Assembly (NCBI RefSeq): GCF_004340525.1
Contig: NZ_SLWX01000004.1
Location: 124,001 to 188,000 of the forward strand
DNA length: 64,000 bases
Origin: Chromatocurvus halotolerans
GTDB lineage: Bacteria > Pseudomonadota > Gammaproteobacteria > Pseudomonadales > Halieaceae
Direction of reading: 5' to 3'
In this document: positions 45,876-55,585 of the stretch, piece after piece
Position numbering within the stretch: the first letter of the stretch is position 1
Layout of the letters: each line of letters starts with the position of its first letter
Made by a program: the position numbers and the translations under genes
Notes under the pieces: model-generated
Told to the model about the DNA's origin: nothing
The model's database searches: none
The model's input: the letters and a program-made list of their open reading frames with translations, nothing else

Positions 45876-46820
45876 ATGGGCAGCATATTTGCCGACACCG
45901 TCGGCCTCTTCCGTTTCTGGCTCAGGGTCTTCGGCCGCGCCGGGCAACACTGGCTGGAAAGCCAGGCGTTCATCTACGCCGCGGCGCTCGCCTTCTTCAC
46001 TGTATTCTCCATCGCACCCGTCATGATCGTTGCGGTCACTGTCGTGGGCCTGGTGCTCGGCGAAAAGGCCGCGGAAGGTCAGATCATGGATCAGCTGCAG
46101 GACACCATCGGTCCCGAGGCAGCGGGGATAGTGCAGACTGCAGTCGTCAACTCGCAGATCGATCAGAGCGGTCTGATTCCCAGCCTGATCGGAATCGCGG
46201 CGATCATTCTCGGCGCCACCACCGTCTTTGCCCAGATGCAGCAGTCCCTCAATGCGATATGGGATGTCGCTGCGCGGCCGTCGCGCAACAGTGCGCTGAT
46301 GTACATTCGCAGCCGCGTACTGTCGCTGACCATTGTCCTTGCGATTGGCTTCATCCTGCTGGTGTCGCTTCTGATGAGCGTTGCCCTGCGTGCGGTAATG
46401 ACCTTCGCTGAACAGTGGCTCCCGGTACCGGGATTTCTGCTGATCGGTCTTGAACTGGCGCTGTCCTTCGGCGTCATCACGCTGCTGTTCGCCGCCATGT
46501 TCCGCATTCTCCCCGATGTCATTCTTGGCTGGAAGGACGTGCTCATCGGCGGCGCGATCACCGCGGCCCTGTTTACCCTGGGTCGATCGCTGATCGCCCT
46601 GTATCTCGCAAATACGGCCACCGCATCCACCTATGGCGCCGCCGGCTCCCTGGTGGTATTACTATTATGGGTGAACTATTCCTCCCTGATATTGCTGTTC
46701 GGTGCAGCATTCACGCGCGCCCAGCTTGAAGCGCGCGGCGGCACAATACGGCCCAAGGCCACGGCCGTGCGTGTGCACCGGCAACTTCTGGAGGACAGCC
46801 CACCGCCGGAGGCAGCCTGA
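45876..46820 (+). CDS. YihY/BrkB-family inner-membrane protein
   Basis: 314 aa with six predicted transmembrane helices. Family hallmarks are WLESQAFIYAAALAFFTVFSIAP (about 26-48), TVFAQMQQSLNAIWDV (about 116-131) and ASTYGAAGSLVVLLLWVNYSSLILLFGAAFTRA (about 249-281). YihY/BrkB proteins were first thought to be ribonuclease BN, which was later disproved; their function is unsettled, and a transport role is often proposed. It starts about 50 bases after the basic small-protein gene on the same strand. Confidence 0.9.
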   Translation: MGSIFADTVGLFRFWLRVFGRAGQHWLESQAFIYAAALAFFTVFSIAPVMIVAVTVVGLVLGEKAAEGQIMDQLQDTIGPEAAGIVQTAVVNSQIDQSGLIPSLIGIAAIILGATTVFAQMQQSLNAIWDVAARPSRNSALMYIRSRVLSLTIVLAIGFILLVSLLMSVALRAVMTFAEQWLPVPGFLLIGLELALSFGVITLLFAAMFRILPDVILGWKDVLIGGAITAALFTLGRSLIALYLANTATASTYGAAGSLVVLLLWVNYSSLILLFGAAFTRAQLEARGGTIRPKATAVRVHRQLLEDSPPPEAA

Positions 46821-46861
46821 TACCGCCGGCCAACAACACCACAAGCAGAGAGGTAATCGAC

Positions 46862-47155
46862 ATGAGTGACAGCAGCCGCAAGGAATTCATCGAAAAGCTC
46901 AAGAGCCAGCTGGATGACATCGATGCTCACATGGACAGAATCGAAAAGCGGGCCGACGAGCTTGAGGGCGAGGCGCGCAAGGAATACGAAAAGCGCCTGA
47001 ACGATCTGCGCGAAGAGCGGCGAACCGCACAGAAACGCATCGACGATGCGCGCTCGGCCGGCGAGGAGCGATGGCAGGAAATCAAGGACGATGCCGAACA
47101 CGCCTGGAAGGCCCTCGGCAACTCCATCAATTATTTCAAGTCACACTTCAAGTGA
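46862..47155 (+). CDS. Small coiled-coil protein (sll1863-like stress-response type)
   Basis: 97 aa, almost entirely one charged helix with heptad-like spacing (KLKSQLDDIDAHMDRIEKRADELEG, then KRLNDLREERRTAQKRIDDARS), ending in a short amphipathic tail (AWKALGNSINYFKSHFK). No signal peptide. It matches short coiled-coil proteins annotated as sll1863-family stress-response proteins; a function has not been shown here. The ATG follows AGAGAGGTAATCGAC. It lies 41 bases after the BrkB gene. Confidence 0.72.
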   Translation: MSDSSRKEFIEKLKSQLDDIDAHMDRIEKRADELEGEARKEYEKRLNDLREERRTAQKRIDDARSAGEERWQEIKDDAEHAWKALGNSINYFKSHFK

Positions 47156-47290
47156 CATCCACTGACTGACGCTCACTTGCGGGCGCGATGACCCGGATCG
47201 GGACAGACCAAAAAAGCCTGATCCTACACCCGTCGCGCCCGGATCATCGGGATCAATACAGGAATAGCGAGCGGCGACCTCCGGGCCGCC

Positions 47291-48097
47291 TCACTGGGCC
47301 GGCGTCCGTGCCACGTTGACGTCCTGCTTGTAATCGTCACGGGTCGCAATCAGGGAAAAATGCGGACGCCAGCGCTCCTGCACATAACCTTCCGGCAAGA
47401 GCGCAATTCCGTAGTCCGTCCAGCGTCCGGACCTCGCATAGACAAACTCCCGGTTCGCCAGCGACGCCAGCACCGCATCGGGTTCCCCGAGCAATCCGGT
47501 AATCCAGTCCCGATAGGCGGCCTGCTCCAGCCAGGTGCGGTAGGTCCGCAGAGAGAGGGTCGTGCCGACGAAAAGACCGCCGGGGCTGAGAATTCGCGCA
47601 ATCTCGGAAACATAGAAATGATGCGCGGCCTCGGACAGGTGTGAAAACACGGAATTGGCAATCACGACAGCGAAACTGGCGTCTGCAAATGGCAGCCTGT
47701 CGCCGCTTTCCATGCGCAGAAACTCGATGCCGGGGAGCTGCGTAGCACCGGCGTCGACGAGACGGTCATCCACATCCACGGCCGTGATGGCCTCGGGGGG
47801 CAGCGAGCGCAGCAGCAGGCGCGTGATCCGACCCCACCCCGCACCAAAATCCAGCAGACGCCCTGTGGTGCCGGGGTGCGCCATCAGCGTTTCGTCGAAA
47901 ATCCGATAAAAGTCGGCGGCACCGCGCATGGTCTCGGCATTGGCCTGGCTATTGGTAAGTCGCTGGATATCCTCCGTGGGAAAGGCCGGCAGTCCGAGCG
48001 GATTCTCTCCGCTGGCCGCAAACTGCACGAATGCCTCGCACCAGGCATCCCTGCGCATGCTACGGGCGTATTGATGCAATTTCCCGAGATCTGCCAT
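47291..48097 (-). CDS. Class I SAM-dependent methyltransferase
   Basis: 268 aa. Motif I reads GRLLDFGAGWGRITRLLLR near 78-96, the acidic turn is ITAVDVDDRLVDAG, and the post-motif region has FAVVIANSVFSHLSEAAHHFYVSEIARILSPGGLFVGTTLS, the Methyltransf_11 pattern. The C-terminal 70 residues are variable and probably bind the substrate, which is unknown. No neighbour defines a pathway. A REP-like palindrome sits 18 bases upstream of the ATG. Confidence 0.85.
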   Translation of the reverse strand: MADLGKLHQYARSMRRDAWCEAFVQFAASGENPLGLPAFPTEDIQRLTNSQANAETMRGAADFYRIFDETLMAHPGTTGRLLDFGAGWGRITRLLLRSLPPEAITAVDVDDRLVDAGATQLPGIEFLRMESGDRLPFADASFAVVIANSVFSHLSEAAHHFYVSEIARILSPGGLFVGTTLSLRTYRTWLEQAAYRDWITGLLGEPDAVLASLANREFVYARSGRWTDYGIALLPEGYVQERWRPHFSLIATRDDYKQDVNVARTPAQ

Positions 48098-48115
48098 CGA
48101 TGAAGCCCTCCCTTA

Positions 48116-48146
48116 TGGTGTCAGGTCCGATTCGGACCTGACACCA
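48116..48146. repeat. REP-like 31-bp palindrome, copy 2
   Basis: Perfect 15-bp arms (TGGTGTCAGGTCCGA at 48116-48130 and TCGGACCTGACACCA at 48132-48146) around one T. It shares length and the GTCAGGTCC core with the copy at 27331-27361; the two differ at the third base of each end and around the centre. It lies in the 60-base gap between the persulfide-dioxygenase stop and the methyltransferase start. Confidence 0.9.
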
Positions 48147-48157
48147 CCGGTCAATTT

Positions 48158-49204
48158 CTACCCATCCTGAAGCATGGCGCGCAGACCGCGACTGAGGCTG
48201 GCAACCTGTTCGTAACCGGCGTCACGCAGAATCGAGACCGCCAGCGAAGAGCGCCGTCCGGAGCGACACAGGGCAACAACGGGCTTGCCTGTCGGCACGT
48301 CGTTCAGTCGGTCCCGCAGCTCCGCCAGGGGAATGTGCACATCAACCAGTGTCTGCGCGAGGGGACAGTCACGGACCTCATCGGGAAGGCGGACATCGAG
48401 GACAGTTACACTGTCGAGGTGCAGCTCAAGCCACTCCTCGTCGATCTCCGGCACTCCCGAGTAGGTAAGGCGAATATCTCCCCAGTCGGGCCGATTCGGC
48501 AGCTCACCGTCCTCCGGGGCGCCGCTGCGCAGGTTGGCGGGCACTGCCTCATCGATCAGCTTGGGATGCGGCAGCTTCATGGCGTTCATGTATTCCACAA
48601 AATCGGTCTCGTTAGCGCCGGCGCCGACCCTGGCATTGAAGTGTTTCTCTTCACCAATCGAGCTGACGTTGCGCCCCTGGTAATCGTGCGCTGGGTAGAC
48701 CCGGCAGCTGTCGGGCAGGCTGAACAGTCTCTCGGTAATCGAGGCATACAGCCGGCTGGCGCTGCCCTGCTGGAAGTCGCTGCGCCCGCAGCCCCGAATC
48801 AGCAGGGTATCCCCGGTGAACACCCGGCTTTCATCAGCGGTGACAAAACTCATGCAGCCATCGGTATGGCCCGGCGTGGCAATACAGCGCAATTGCACGC
48901 CCTCAACGCCACAGATCTGGCCGTCGTCGAGAGGCAGCGTGACGTTACTGGCATCGATCGCTCTGGCGGAGGCGATATCGCAGCCCGTCTCCCTGCGCAG
49001 CACCCAGGCGGCGGTAACGTGGTCCGCATGGGCGTGGGTATCGATGACCAGCCGCAGGCGCAGCCCGAGCTCGTCAATCAATGCCAGATCGCGCTGCACC
49101 TGGGCAAACACGGGATCAATCAGCAGGGCCTCCAGCGCCTCTTCATCGGCCAGCAGGTAAGTGTACGTGGAGGACGTACTGTCAAACAGCTGTCGAAAAA
49201 TCAT
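48158..49204 (-). CDS. Persulfide dioxygenase-rhodanese fusion (ETHE1-like MBL plus rhodanese)
   Basis: 348 aa two-domain sulfur enzyme. The N-terminal metallo-beta-lactamase fold (1-240) has THAHADH (His57, His59, Asp61, His62), His113, Asp132 and His173, plus IRGCGRSDFQQG, typical of persulfide dioxygenases that oxidise glutathione persulfide to sulfite. The C-terminal rhodanese domain (about 262-345) has the active-site Cys313 in ALCRSGRRSS. Fusions of this kind couple sulfite release to thiosulfate formation. Cytosolic. A separate rhodanese gene starts 170 bases away, divergently. Confidence 0.92.
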   Translation of the reverse strand: MIFRQLFDSTSSTYTYLLADEEALEALLIDPVFAQVQRDLALIDELGLRLRLVIDTHAHADHVTAAWVLRRETGCDIASARAIDASNVTLPLDDGQICGVEGVQLRCIATPGHTDGCMSFVTADESRVFTGDTLLIRGCGRSDFQQGSASRLYASITERLFSLPDSCRVYPAHDYQGRNVSSIGEEKHFNARVGAGANETDFVEYMNAMKLPHPKLIDEAVPANLRSGAPEDGELPNRPDWGDIRLTYSGVPEIDEEWLELHLDSVTVLDVRLPDEVRDCPLAQTLVDVHIPLAELRDRLNDVPTGKPVVALCRSGRRSSLAVSILRDAGYEQVASLSRGLRAMLQDG

Positions 49205-49374
49205 CAGTGACCTCGCTATCCGGTAATCCAGAAAACCGCGCCAGGGGCTGGCTACAAACCGCCGTGCCCGCTAAGCTGCCGCCGTGATGGTACATCGTCA
49301 GCGCCAGTGTACCGCGTCGAGACGCTGTTTTTGCGTGTGCAGATTCCCGACAGGGAGTGAAAGGAGGCAGACCC

Positions 49375-49755
49375 ATGAAAACCGTCCATGACCTGGTTGC
49401 CGAGGCCAAATCACAGGTCCCCGAAACCTCGCTGGAGCAGTGTGACAGCGCCATCCGGGAGGCTGACCTCCTGATCGACGTGCGCGAGCCGGATGAGTTT
49501 CACGCCGGGCATCTGTCGGGTGCCATCAACATTCCCCGGGGCCTGCTGGAATTCAAGTTGAGCAATGATCCGGATTTCGAGGATCGTGGCCTCAAGGTTG
49601 TGCTTTACTGCAAGAACAGCGGCCGTTCGGCGCTGGCCGGAGCGGCCATGAAAAGCATGGGTTACGCCCACGTCCAGTTTATCGCCGGCGGCATTGACGC
49701 ATGGCAGGAAGCCGGACACCGGGTGGTAACGCCGGCGCTGCCCGATTTCGATTAG
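49375..49755 (+). CDS. Single-domain rhodanese
   Basis: 126 aa. The rhodanese fold covers about 20-115, with LLIDVREPDEFHAGHLSGAINIPRG (32-56), and the active-site loop with Cys79 (VVLYCKNSGRSAL). It transfers sulfane sulfur between persulfide carriers. No signal peptide. ATG 49375 follows AAGGAGG. It is divergent from the persulfide dioxygenase-rhodanese fusion, which implies joint control of a sulfide-oxidation module. Its stop overlaps the recD stop by 4 bases (convergent). Confidence 0.9.
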   Translation: MKTVHDLVAEAKSQVPETSLEQCDSAIREADLLIDVREPDEFHAGHLSGAINIPRGLLEFKLSNDPDFEDRGLKVVLYCKNSGRSALAGAAMKSMGYAHVQFIAGGIDAWQEAGHRVVTPALPDFD

Positions 49756-51812
49756 GCGTAAGTCCCCGCCGGGGTCAGCTGGCTCTGCCGCGCCACGCGC
49801 CGTTCCACCGCCTGCGCGAAGACATCATTGCTGCCACACAGCAGCGTAAAGTGGTTTTTCGCCCGCGTCACCGCGGTGTAGACCAGCTCCCGGGTCAGCA
49901 CCGGCGACAGCAATTCCGGCATCACCAGCGCGGTGTGCGCAAACTCAGACCCCTGCGACTTGTGCACGGTCATCGCGAATACCGTCTCGATGCGCTGGAG
50001 TCGGCTGGGCAGGACCCAGCGCACACGGCCGTCGCCCGAGGAGAAGGCAACCCTGAGCGTCAGGCCGCGTCCGGGGGCGCCGAACTCCACCGGTGCCTGC
50101 AGCGCGATGCCCACATCGCCGTTCATCAGTCCAAGACCGTAGTCGTTTCCGGTGACCAGAACCGGGCGCCCCTCGTACCAGTGACTGTCGACCGCAGTCC
50201 TGGCGATAAGGCCCTCCTGCTCCAGCTCCCGCTCAATCCGCGTATTCAGGGCCGCAACGCCATGAGGCCCGCTGCGCAGGGGTGTCAGCAGCTGGAATCC
50301 AGCGTGGGCCTCGAGCACCGAGAGCGCCCAGCGGTCCCAGTCGTCTCGCACCGCCTGCGCGGCCGGACGCGTAGAGGATGACTGCCCCCGAATAACGCCC
50401 AGGTAATGGCTGTAGCCACCGGCGGCGTCATGCCGCCGTCCATGGATTGCCAGAGCGGCCAGTCGCTCGCCGTCGAGGGCCAGTCGCTGCACATCGGCAA
50501 AGCCCTCATCCGCCAGCACCGCCATTGCCCGGGCGCTGTCACCGACGTTTACCGCACGGGCCAGCTCGCCAATACCGCTGCGGTCATCAAAGCGGAACGA
50601 GTGGCGCAGCATTGCCACCGCCTGATCCAGCGGGAGGCCCTCGCTGTCCTGCCACTCGGGCCCGACCGCCCAGCCGCTGGCAGCCTGTAGCCAGCGCGCC
50701 AGCTCTGGACGGTAATGCGCGGCCTCCGCCCGGGCGCAGAGACTCCCGAGGACCGCGCCCGCCTCGACAGAGGCCAGCTGATCCTTGTCGCCGAGCAGCA
50801 CCAGTCGGGCACGCGCCGGTAAAGCCGCGAGCAGCGCTGACATCATCTCGATGTCGATCATCGAGGCCTCATCCACCACGACCACATCCACCGACAGGGG
50901 GTTGAACCGGTGGTGCTTGAAGTGACGGGTATCCGGCCGCGCCCCCAGCAAGCGATGCAGGGTAGTGACATCGGACGGAATGGACTCGCGCACCTGCTTC
51001 GTCCGCGGCAGATCGAGTTCCGCCAGCTGACCCACCTGGCCACTGATCGCCTCATTCAGGCGCGCCGCTGCCTTGCCGGTGGGGGCCGCAAGCCGGATGC
51101 GCAGGGGCGCCTCGCCGCTCTCGAGGGCGAGCACCTGCAGCAGCGCAAGCAGCCGGATGACCGTGGTGGTCTTGCCCGTGCCCGGGCCGCCGGTGATAAC
51201 GGTAAAGGCGGAGCGCGCACCCAGGGCGCAGGCCAGTTTCTGCCAGCGAGCGGGTTCGGCTCTGGGGTCCGTGAGCGGAAACAGGCGGTCGAGCACCGCG
51301 CGCAGTGTCTCCGCGTGGACCTCTGTCGAAGCCGCGAAACGCGCCGCCAGCGCCTGCGATACCTGCGCCTCATGCCGCCAGTAGCGACGCAGGTAGAGCC
51401 GGTGATTGTCGAGCACCAGCGGTTCACTGCCCTCGCCCTCACCCACCGCGGTCCAGTCCCGCAGTCGCGACTCCCAGGACGCGGGCATGAGGCTCAGCAA
51501 CGCATCGGGAGGCGGCGGATCTTCCTTTGCGGAGCTGTGGCCGACAGTCACGGCGATCAGCTCGCGGGGTTGCCGGCGCGCGTGATCGAGGTCCAGCAGC
51601 AAATGTCCCTGCCCGGCCTGGAAACTGACCATGACGGCTGCCAGCAGACAGGCAGCATCCCCGTCTGGCGCCAGCGCGAACAGGCGATGCGCCAGGGCAG
51701 CATCCAGATCGCGGACCCAGCCCGCCTCCGCCCAGGCGAACACCAGCAGGAGAAGCGCCTCGGGGTCTTCCAGCAGGTGTTCAGAATCCCGCAGCGTTTT
51801 CCGGTCACTCAT
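49752..51812 (-). CDS. recD: Exodeoxyribonuclease V subunit alpha RecD
   Basis: 686 aa 5'-3' helicase subunit of RecBCD. Walker A GGPGTGKTTT lies at about 208-217, the DEAD-like VVVDEASMIDIEMM further on, and the C-terminal helicase motif VFAMTVHKSQGSEFAHTALVMP and ELVYTAVTRAK. The ATG at 51812 overlaps the recB stop (ATGA); an ATG at 51821 is in frame but inferior. Last gene of the recC-recB-recD operon. Confidence 0.95.
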   Translation of the reverse strand: MSDRKTLRDSEHLLEDPEALLLLVFAWAEAGWVRDLDAALAHRLFALAPDGDAACLLAAVMVSFQAGQGHLLLDLDHARRQPRELIAVTVGHSSAKEDPPPPDALLSLMPASWESRLRDWTAVGEGEGSEPLVLDNHRLYLRRYWRHEAQVSQALAARFAASTEVHAETLRAVLDRLFPLTDPRAEPARWQKLACALGARSAFTVITGGPGTGKTTTVIRLLALLQVLALESGEAPLRIRLAAPTGKAAARLNEAISGQVGQLAELDLPRTKQVRESIPSDVTTLHRLLGARPDTRHFKHHRFNPLSVDVVVVDEASMIDIEMMSALLAALPARARLVLLGDKDQLASVEAGAVLGSLCARAEAAHYRPELARWLQAASGWAVGPEWQDSEGLPLDQAVAMLRHSFRFDDRSGIGELARAVNVGDSARAMAVLADEGFADVQRLALDGERLAALAIHGRRHDAAGGYSHYLGVIRGQSSSTRPAAQAVRDDWDRWALSVLEAHAGFQLLTPLRSGPHGVAALNTRIERELEQEGLIARTAVDSHWYEGRPVLVTGNDYGLGLMNGDVGIALQAPVEFGAPGRGLTLRVAFSSGDGRVRWVLPSRLQRIETVFAMTVHKSQGSEFAHTALVMPELLSPVLTRELVYTAVTRAKNHFTLLCGSNDVFAQAVERRVARQSQLTPAGTYA

Positions 51813-54800
51813 GCCGTACATTCCCCCGCCGCCGTGCAGGACCCGGCGCCCGCGAGGCAGTCGTCCAGCGCCTGTATGACTGCCAGTGACGGCTTGATCG
51901 TGACCACGCCCCGTGAGGGCGCATCAATCCCCCGCAGGAACACCAGCATGGCGCCGCCGACATGCCGATCATAGTCGTAGGACTCGCCCAGGGAATGCCG
52001 CAGATGGCGATGCAGGGCAATCAGGTAAATCGCCAGCTGCAGGTCGTAACGCTTATCCAGCAAGGCAGTCTGCATGGCTTCCGCATGATAGGCGCTGTCG
52101 TCGACGCCCAGCCAGGTGGACTTCCAGTCGATAACGTAGAAGCGACCCTCGTGTTCCGCCAGCAGATCGATAAAGCCCTTCATCAGGCCATTGAGCCGCT
52201 GCTCGCCAAGCGGCGGTCGTGGCGCGCCGGAGAACAGCTGCGCCTGCAGCAGTCTGTCCACGGCCGGCGTTGTGGCATCTGTCGTGGCAAACCAGAAGTC
52301 AGGCTCGGCGCGGTAGCGGGACAGATGCGCGAGCGTCGGCCCGTTTTCCCCTGACGGTGCCAGCGGCGTGGTCAGCCATGCCTGCATGCCGTGATGCAGG
52401 GCCTGGGCATGCGCGTCCCAGCCGCGCTTGCGAAGGCGCTCAGCTATCTGCGCGAGGAGAGGCCCGTCTTCCAGGGCGCGATCGAAGCCGCGATCCGCCA
52501 GATCCTCCAGCACACCGTGCAGAAAAGTACCGGGCTCGGGGCCGCGGGGAAAGGCATGCAGCGAGCCCGGCGCGGGGGTCTGTGGCTCGTCCTGCCCTCG
52601 CGGAGACAGCGGCGTCTCACGCTCGTCGTCGCGAACCTCGGCATCGGCGGTCTCCGGCGCACGTTCCAGCCCCAGGTAGCGCAGCGCCGAGTAGCTGGCA
52701 ATCCACCAGGGCTTGAAGGAGGTATGCCCCGGCAGCCGGGCCGCCTTGCCGACAGGCGGCGCTGCGCCGGTCTCATGCACCGTGTCGGTACTGCCGCCCT
52801 CCTCCAGGTGAATATCCGCACAGTGTTCAGCCTGGGCAAGCCAGCAGGCACGCAGACTCTGCAGATCGGGGATCTTCTCGCCGCCCGCCAGCAGATAGCC
52901 CAGCGCCGACTTGTGCAGGGTTGCCGTTCTGCTCGGGCCCACCGCCAGCGGTGCCAATCCGATAAAAGTGGCATGCCGGGCGCGGGTCAGCGCCACATAC
53001 AGCAGGCGCACCTCCTCAGACAGGCGCTCATCGTCCGCTCGCTGAAAACCCTCGGGGGCCAGTTCCTTTTTCGCCGCAAGTTCGAGGAACGGACGATGAT
53101 CGACATGGTACAGCGGACTGCCATAGCGCGCGTCGACCTCACGGTAAGTGCACAGGAAGGGGAGAGCCACGACCGGATACTCCAGCCCCTTGGACTTGAA
53201 GATGGTCACCACCTGAATCAGCTCGGCATCGCTTTCCAGGCGCAGCACCTGCTCGTCAGCGCCCGGCTCGGCAATGTGCCCGGCGAGCAGGCGGATAAGC
53301 GCATGGTCACCATCGAGACTGTCGCTGGACTGCTGGGCCCACTCGGCGAGATGCAGCAGGTTGGTCAGCGCTCGCTCCCCCTGCTCGCGACCCAGCAGGG
53401 ACTCGGGCACATGAAAATCATGCAGCAGCCGACGCAGTGCCGGCAGTACGCCGCGACGCTGCCAGAGCTGACGATAATGGATGAAGCGCGCCTGTGTGTC
53501 TTCAAAGGCCATCTCATCCCGCTGCAGCGCATCCAGCCAGCCGAGAGAGCGTCCCAGCGTGGCGGTGGCAAGCGCGACCCGCAGCAGCGCGGGATCCTCG
53601 GGGCTGGCCATGGCCCGAAGCCAGTGGTGCAGATCCCGGGCCTCCGGGGTTGCGAAGACGCTATCCCGATCAGACAGATAGACACTGGCCAGCCCGCGGG
53701 CGGCGAGAGCCTCGCGAATGGCCTTCGCCTCCTTGCGATCGCGCACCAGGACGGCAATGTCCCCTGCCTTCAGGGGCGTGACGCCGTCCCCATCCCGCGC
53801 CAGGAATCCGCTCCTCCGTGCCTGCGCCTGGTTTAGCCAGCCGGCAATGCGGTTGGCACAGTGGCGGGCAGCCTCGCGCAGGTAAGCCTGCTTGTTGAAG
53901 CAGGCAAGATCACCGTCGCCGGCCAGCAACCAGCCGGTCATGGCGGGAGCGGGCTCTCCGTCGAGCAGCAGTTGCTCGTCGCGGCCGTTGGCATCCACGG
54001 GATGAAAGGGCAGCGGATTCCCGTCCGGGTTATCAGGCTCGGCAAAGCGGAAGGCTGCCCGCGGGTACGCGCTCTCCGCCTGGAGGAACAGCTGATTGAC
54101 GGCACGCACTGCCCCTGCACTGGAGCGGAAATTCCTGCCCAGGGTGTGATGGCAGCCCCGGGTGGCCTCCCGCGCCGCGAGGTAGGTGTGAATATCGCCA
54201 CCGCGGAAGCCGTAGATCGCCTGCTTGGGGTCGCCGATGAGGATCAGAGCCGCGTCCGGCGCGGCGCTGCCAATACCGTAGATACGCTGGAAAATCCGGT
54301 ACTGCGCCGGGTCCGTGTCCTGGAACTCATCGATCATGGCCACGGGAAACTGCGTACGGATGCGCCGCGCCAGCGCCTCGCCCGCGTCACTGTCGAGAGC
54401 GCCGGCCAGCCCGCGGATCATGCCGTCAAAGCCCATCTGCGCCCGCGCCTCCAGCTGCGCCGCCAGGCGCTGGCCTACCCAGTCCCTGGCCTCGGCGAGA
54501 ACGGCGGGCTGCAGCTCACGCTGGGCCAGCTCCCCTGCGGCCTGTTGCTCGTGCCAGGTCTGCAGCGCGTCGAACAGCGCCAGCGCTGGCAGCACGCCCC
54601 CTTTTTTCAGCCTGAAACGCTCCCGCGCCAGCTTCTGCACAAAAGGCGACTCCTCCAGCGCGTGCTGCCCGGCGCCCCACTCGGAGAGCTCGGCCAGCCA
54701 GCCCGCAAAGGTCTCATCACGGTTCACTCCCCTGAAGGTCGTGCCATTCATGACGCCGCGCAGATCATGCAGGGTGCGGTGAATCTCATCCGCGGCCTGA

Positions 54801-55585
54801 CGGTAGGCGTCACGGGCGTCTGCCTCTGCAACACGCAGCGCCTCACGGCTGAGTGCCGCGCGGGCCAGGAGACTGTCGAGGTCTCCGGCGGCAAGCGGCT
54901 CGCCGGCGGAGACCAGCGTGGCTTCCTCGCGCTGCAGCAGCCGGCGCAGCTGCGAATGCAGCCCCTGAGGCGAGCCAAACAACCCCACCATGACGGCAGC
55001 GAGGGGTTCACTGAGGGGATAGACCCGGCTGCGCCAGTAGTCGGTGACGGCTTCCAGGGTCGGTCCGTTCAGGTCCGTGACGATCTCCTGGCGGAACAGC
55101 TTGCCGCTGTCGAAGGCGTGCTCCTTGAGCATACGCTGGGTCCAGCTGTGGATGGTCGAAATAGCGGCGTCGTCCATCCACTCCGCCGCCAGCTGCAGGC
55201 TGCGGGCACAGCGTGGCCAGGCCTCCCGGGCATAGTCGGCGCGCAGCCCGGCCAGCAATGGGTCCCTGTCGACCAGGCCGTCGTTCCCGTCCTCTGCCCG
55301 AAAGGCCTCGGTTGCCTGCACCAGACGCTCGCGAATGCGGTCGCGCAGCTCCAGACTGGCCGCCTCAGTGAAAGTCACGACCAGAATCTCCGGCGGCACC
55401 AGCGGTCTGCTGAAGCCATCGCCGTGGGGCGAGGCGTCGCTGTCGGACTGCCCGTGGCCCAGCACCAGTCGCACGTACAACAGCGCGATGGTGAAGGTCT
55501 TGCCGGTACCGGCACTGGCCTCGATGAGCTGACTGCCCGTCAGCGGCAGATCCAGAGCAATGGCTCGCTCGGGTGACGACATCAT
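51809..55585 (-). CDS. recB: Exodeoxyribonuclease V subunit beta RecB
   Basis: 1258 aa, slightly longer than the E. coli protein (about 1180). 3'-5' UvrD-type helicase with Walker A ASAGTGKT at 23-30, AAISTIHSWTQRML, the DEFQDTDPAQY motif II, and FKSKGLEYPVV motif V. The C-terminal RecB nuclease domain retains FYVIDWKSTWLG, with the catalytic aspartate and lysine. The ATG at 55585 overlaps the recC stop by 4 bases. The frame is open 138 bases further upstream, but inside recC. Confidence 0.95.
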   Translation of the reverse strand: MMSSPERAIALDLPLTGSQLIEASAGTGKTFTIALLYVRLVLGHGQSDSDASPHGDGFSRPLVPPEILVVTFTEAASLELRDRIRERLVQATEAFRAEDGNDGLVDRDPLLAGLRADYAREAWPRCARSLQLAAEWMDDAAISTIHSWTQRMLKEHAFDSGKLFRQEIVTDLNGPTLEAVTDYWRSRVYPLSEPLAAVMVGLFGSPQGLHSQLRRLLQREEATLVSAGEPLAAGDLDSLLARAALSREALRVAEADARDAYRQAADEIHRTLHDLRGVMNGTTFRGVNRDETFAGWLAELSEWGAGQHALEESPFVQKLARERFRLKKGGVLPALALFDALQTWHEQQAAGELAQRELQPAVLAEARDWVGQRLAAQLEARAQMGFDGMIRGLAGALDSDAGEALARRIRTQFPVAMIDEFQDTDPAQYRIFQRIYGIGSAAPDAALILIGDPKQAIYGFRGGDIHTYLAAREATRGCHHTLGRNFRSSAGAVRAVNQLFLQAESAYPRAAFRFAEPDNPDGNPLPFHPVDANGRDEQLLLDGEPAPAMTGWLLAGDGDLACFNKQAYLREAARHCANRIAGWLNQAQARRSGFLARDGDGVTPLKAGDIAVLVRDRKEAKAIREALAARGLASVYLSDRDSVFATPEARDLHHWLRAMASPEDPALLRVALATATLGRSLGWLDALQRDEMAFEDTQARFIHYRQLWQRRGVLPALRRLLHDFHVPESLLGREQGERALTNLLHLAEWAQQSSDSLDGDHALIRLLAGHIAEPGADEQVLRLESDAELIQVVTIFKSKGLEYPVVALPFLCTYREVDARYGSPLYHVDHRPFLELAAKKELAPEGFQRADDERLSEEVRLLYVALTRARHATFIGLAPLAVGPSRTATLHKSALGYLLAGGEKIPDLQSLRACWLAQAEHCADIHLEEGGSTDTVHETGAAPPVGKAARLPGHTSFKPWWIASYSALRYLGLERAPETADAEVRDDERETPLSPRGQDEPQTPAPGSLHAFPRGPEPGTFLHGVLEDLADRGFDRALEDGPLLAQIAERLRKRGWDAHAQALHHGMQAWLTTPLAPSGENGPTLAHLSRYRAEPDFWFATTDATTPAVDRLLQAQLFSGAPRPPLGEQRLNGLMKGFIDLLAEHEGRFYVIDWKSTWLGVDDSAYHAEAMQTALLDKRYDLQLAIYLIALHRHLRHSLGESYDYDRHVGGAMLVFLRGIDAPSRGVVTIKPSLAVIQALDDCLAGAGSCTAAGECTA

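Noticed and set aside
47156-47290. Terminator or repeat from the scattered CGGATC words after the coiled-coil gene
   Set aside because: The words do not form a continuous stem and there is no T-tract after one.
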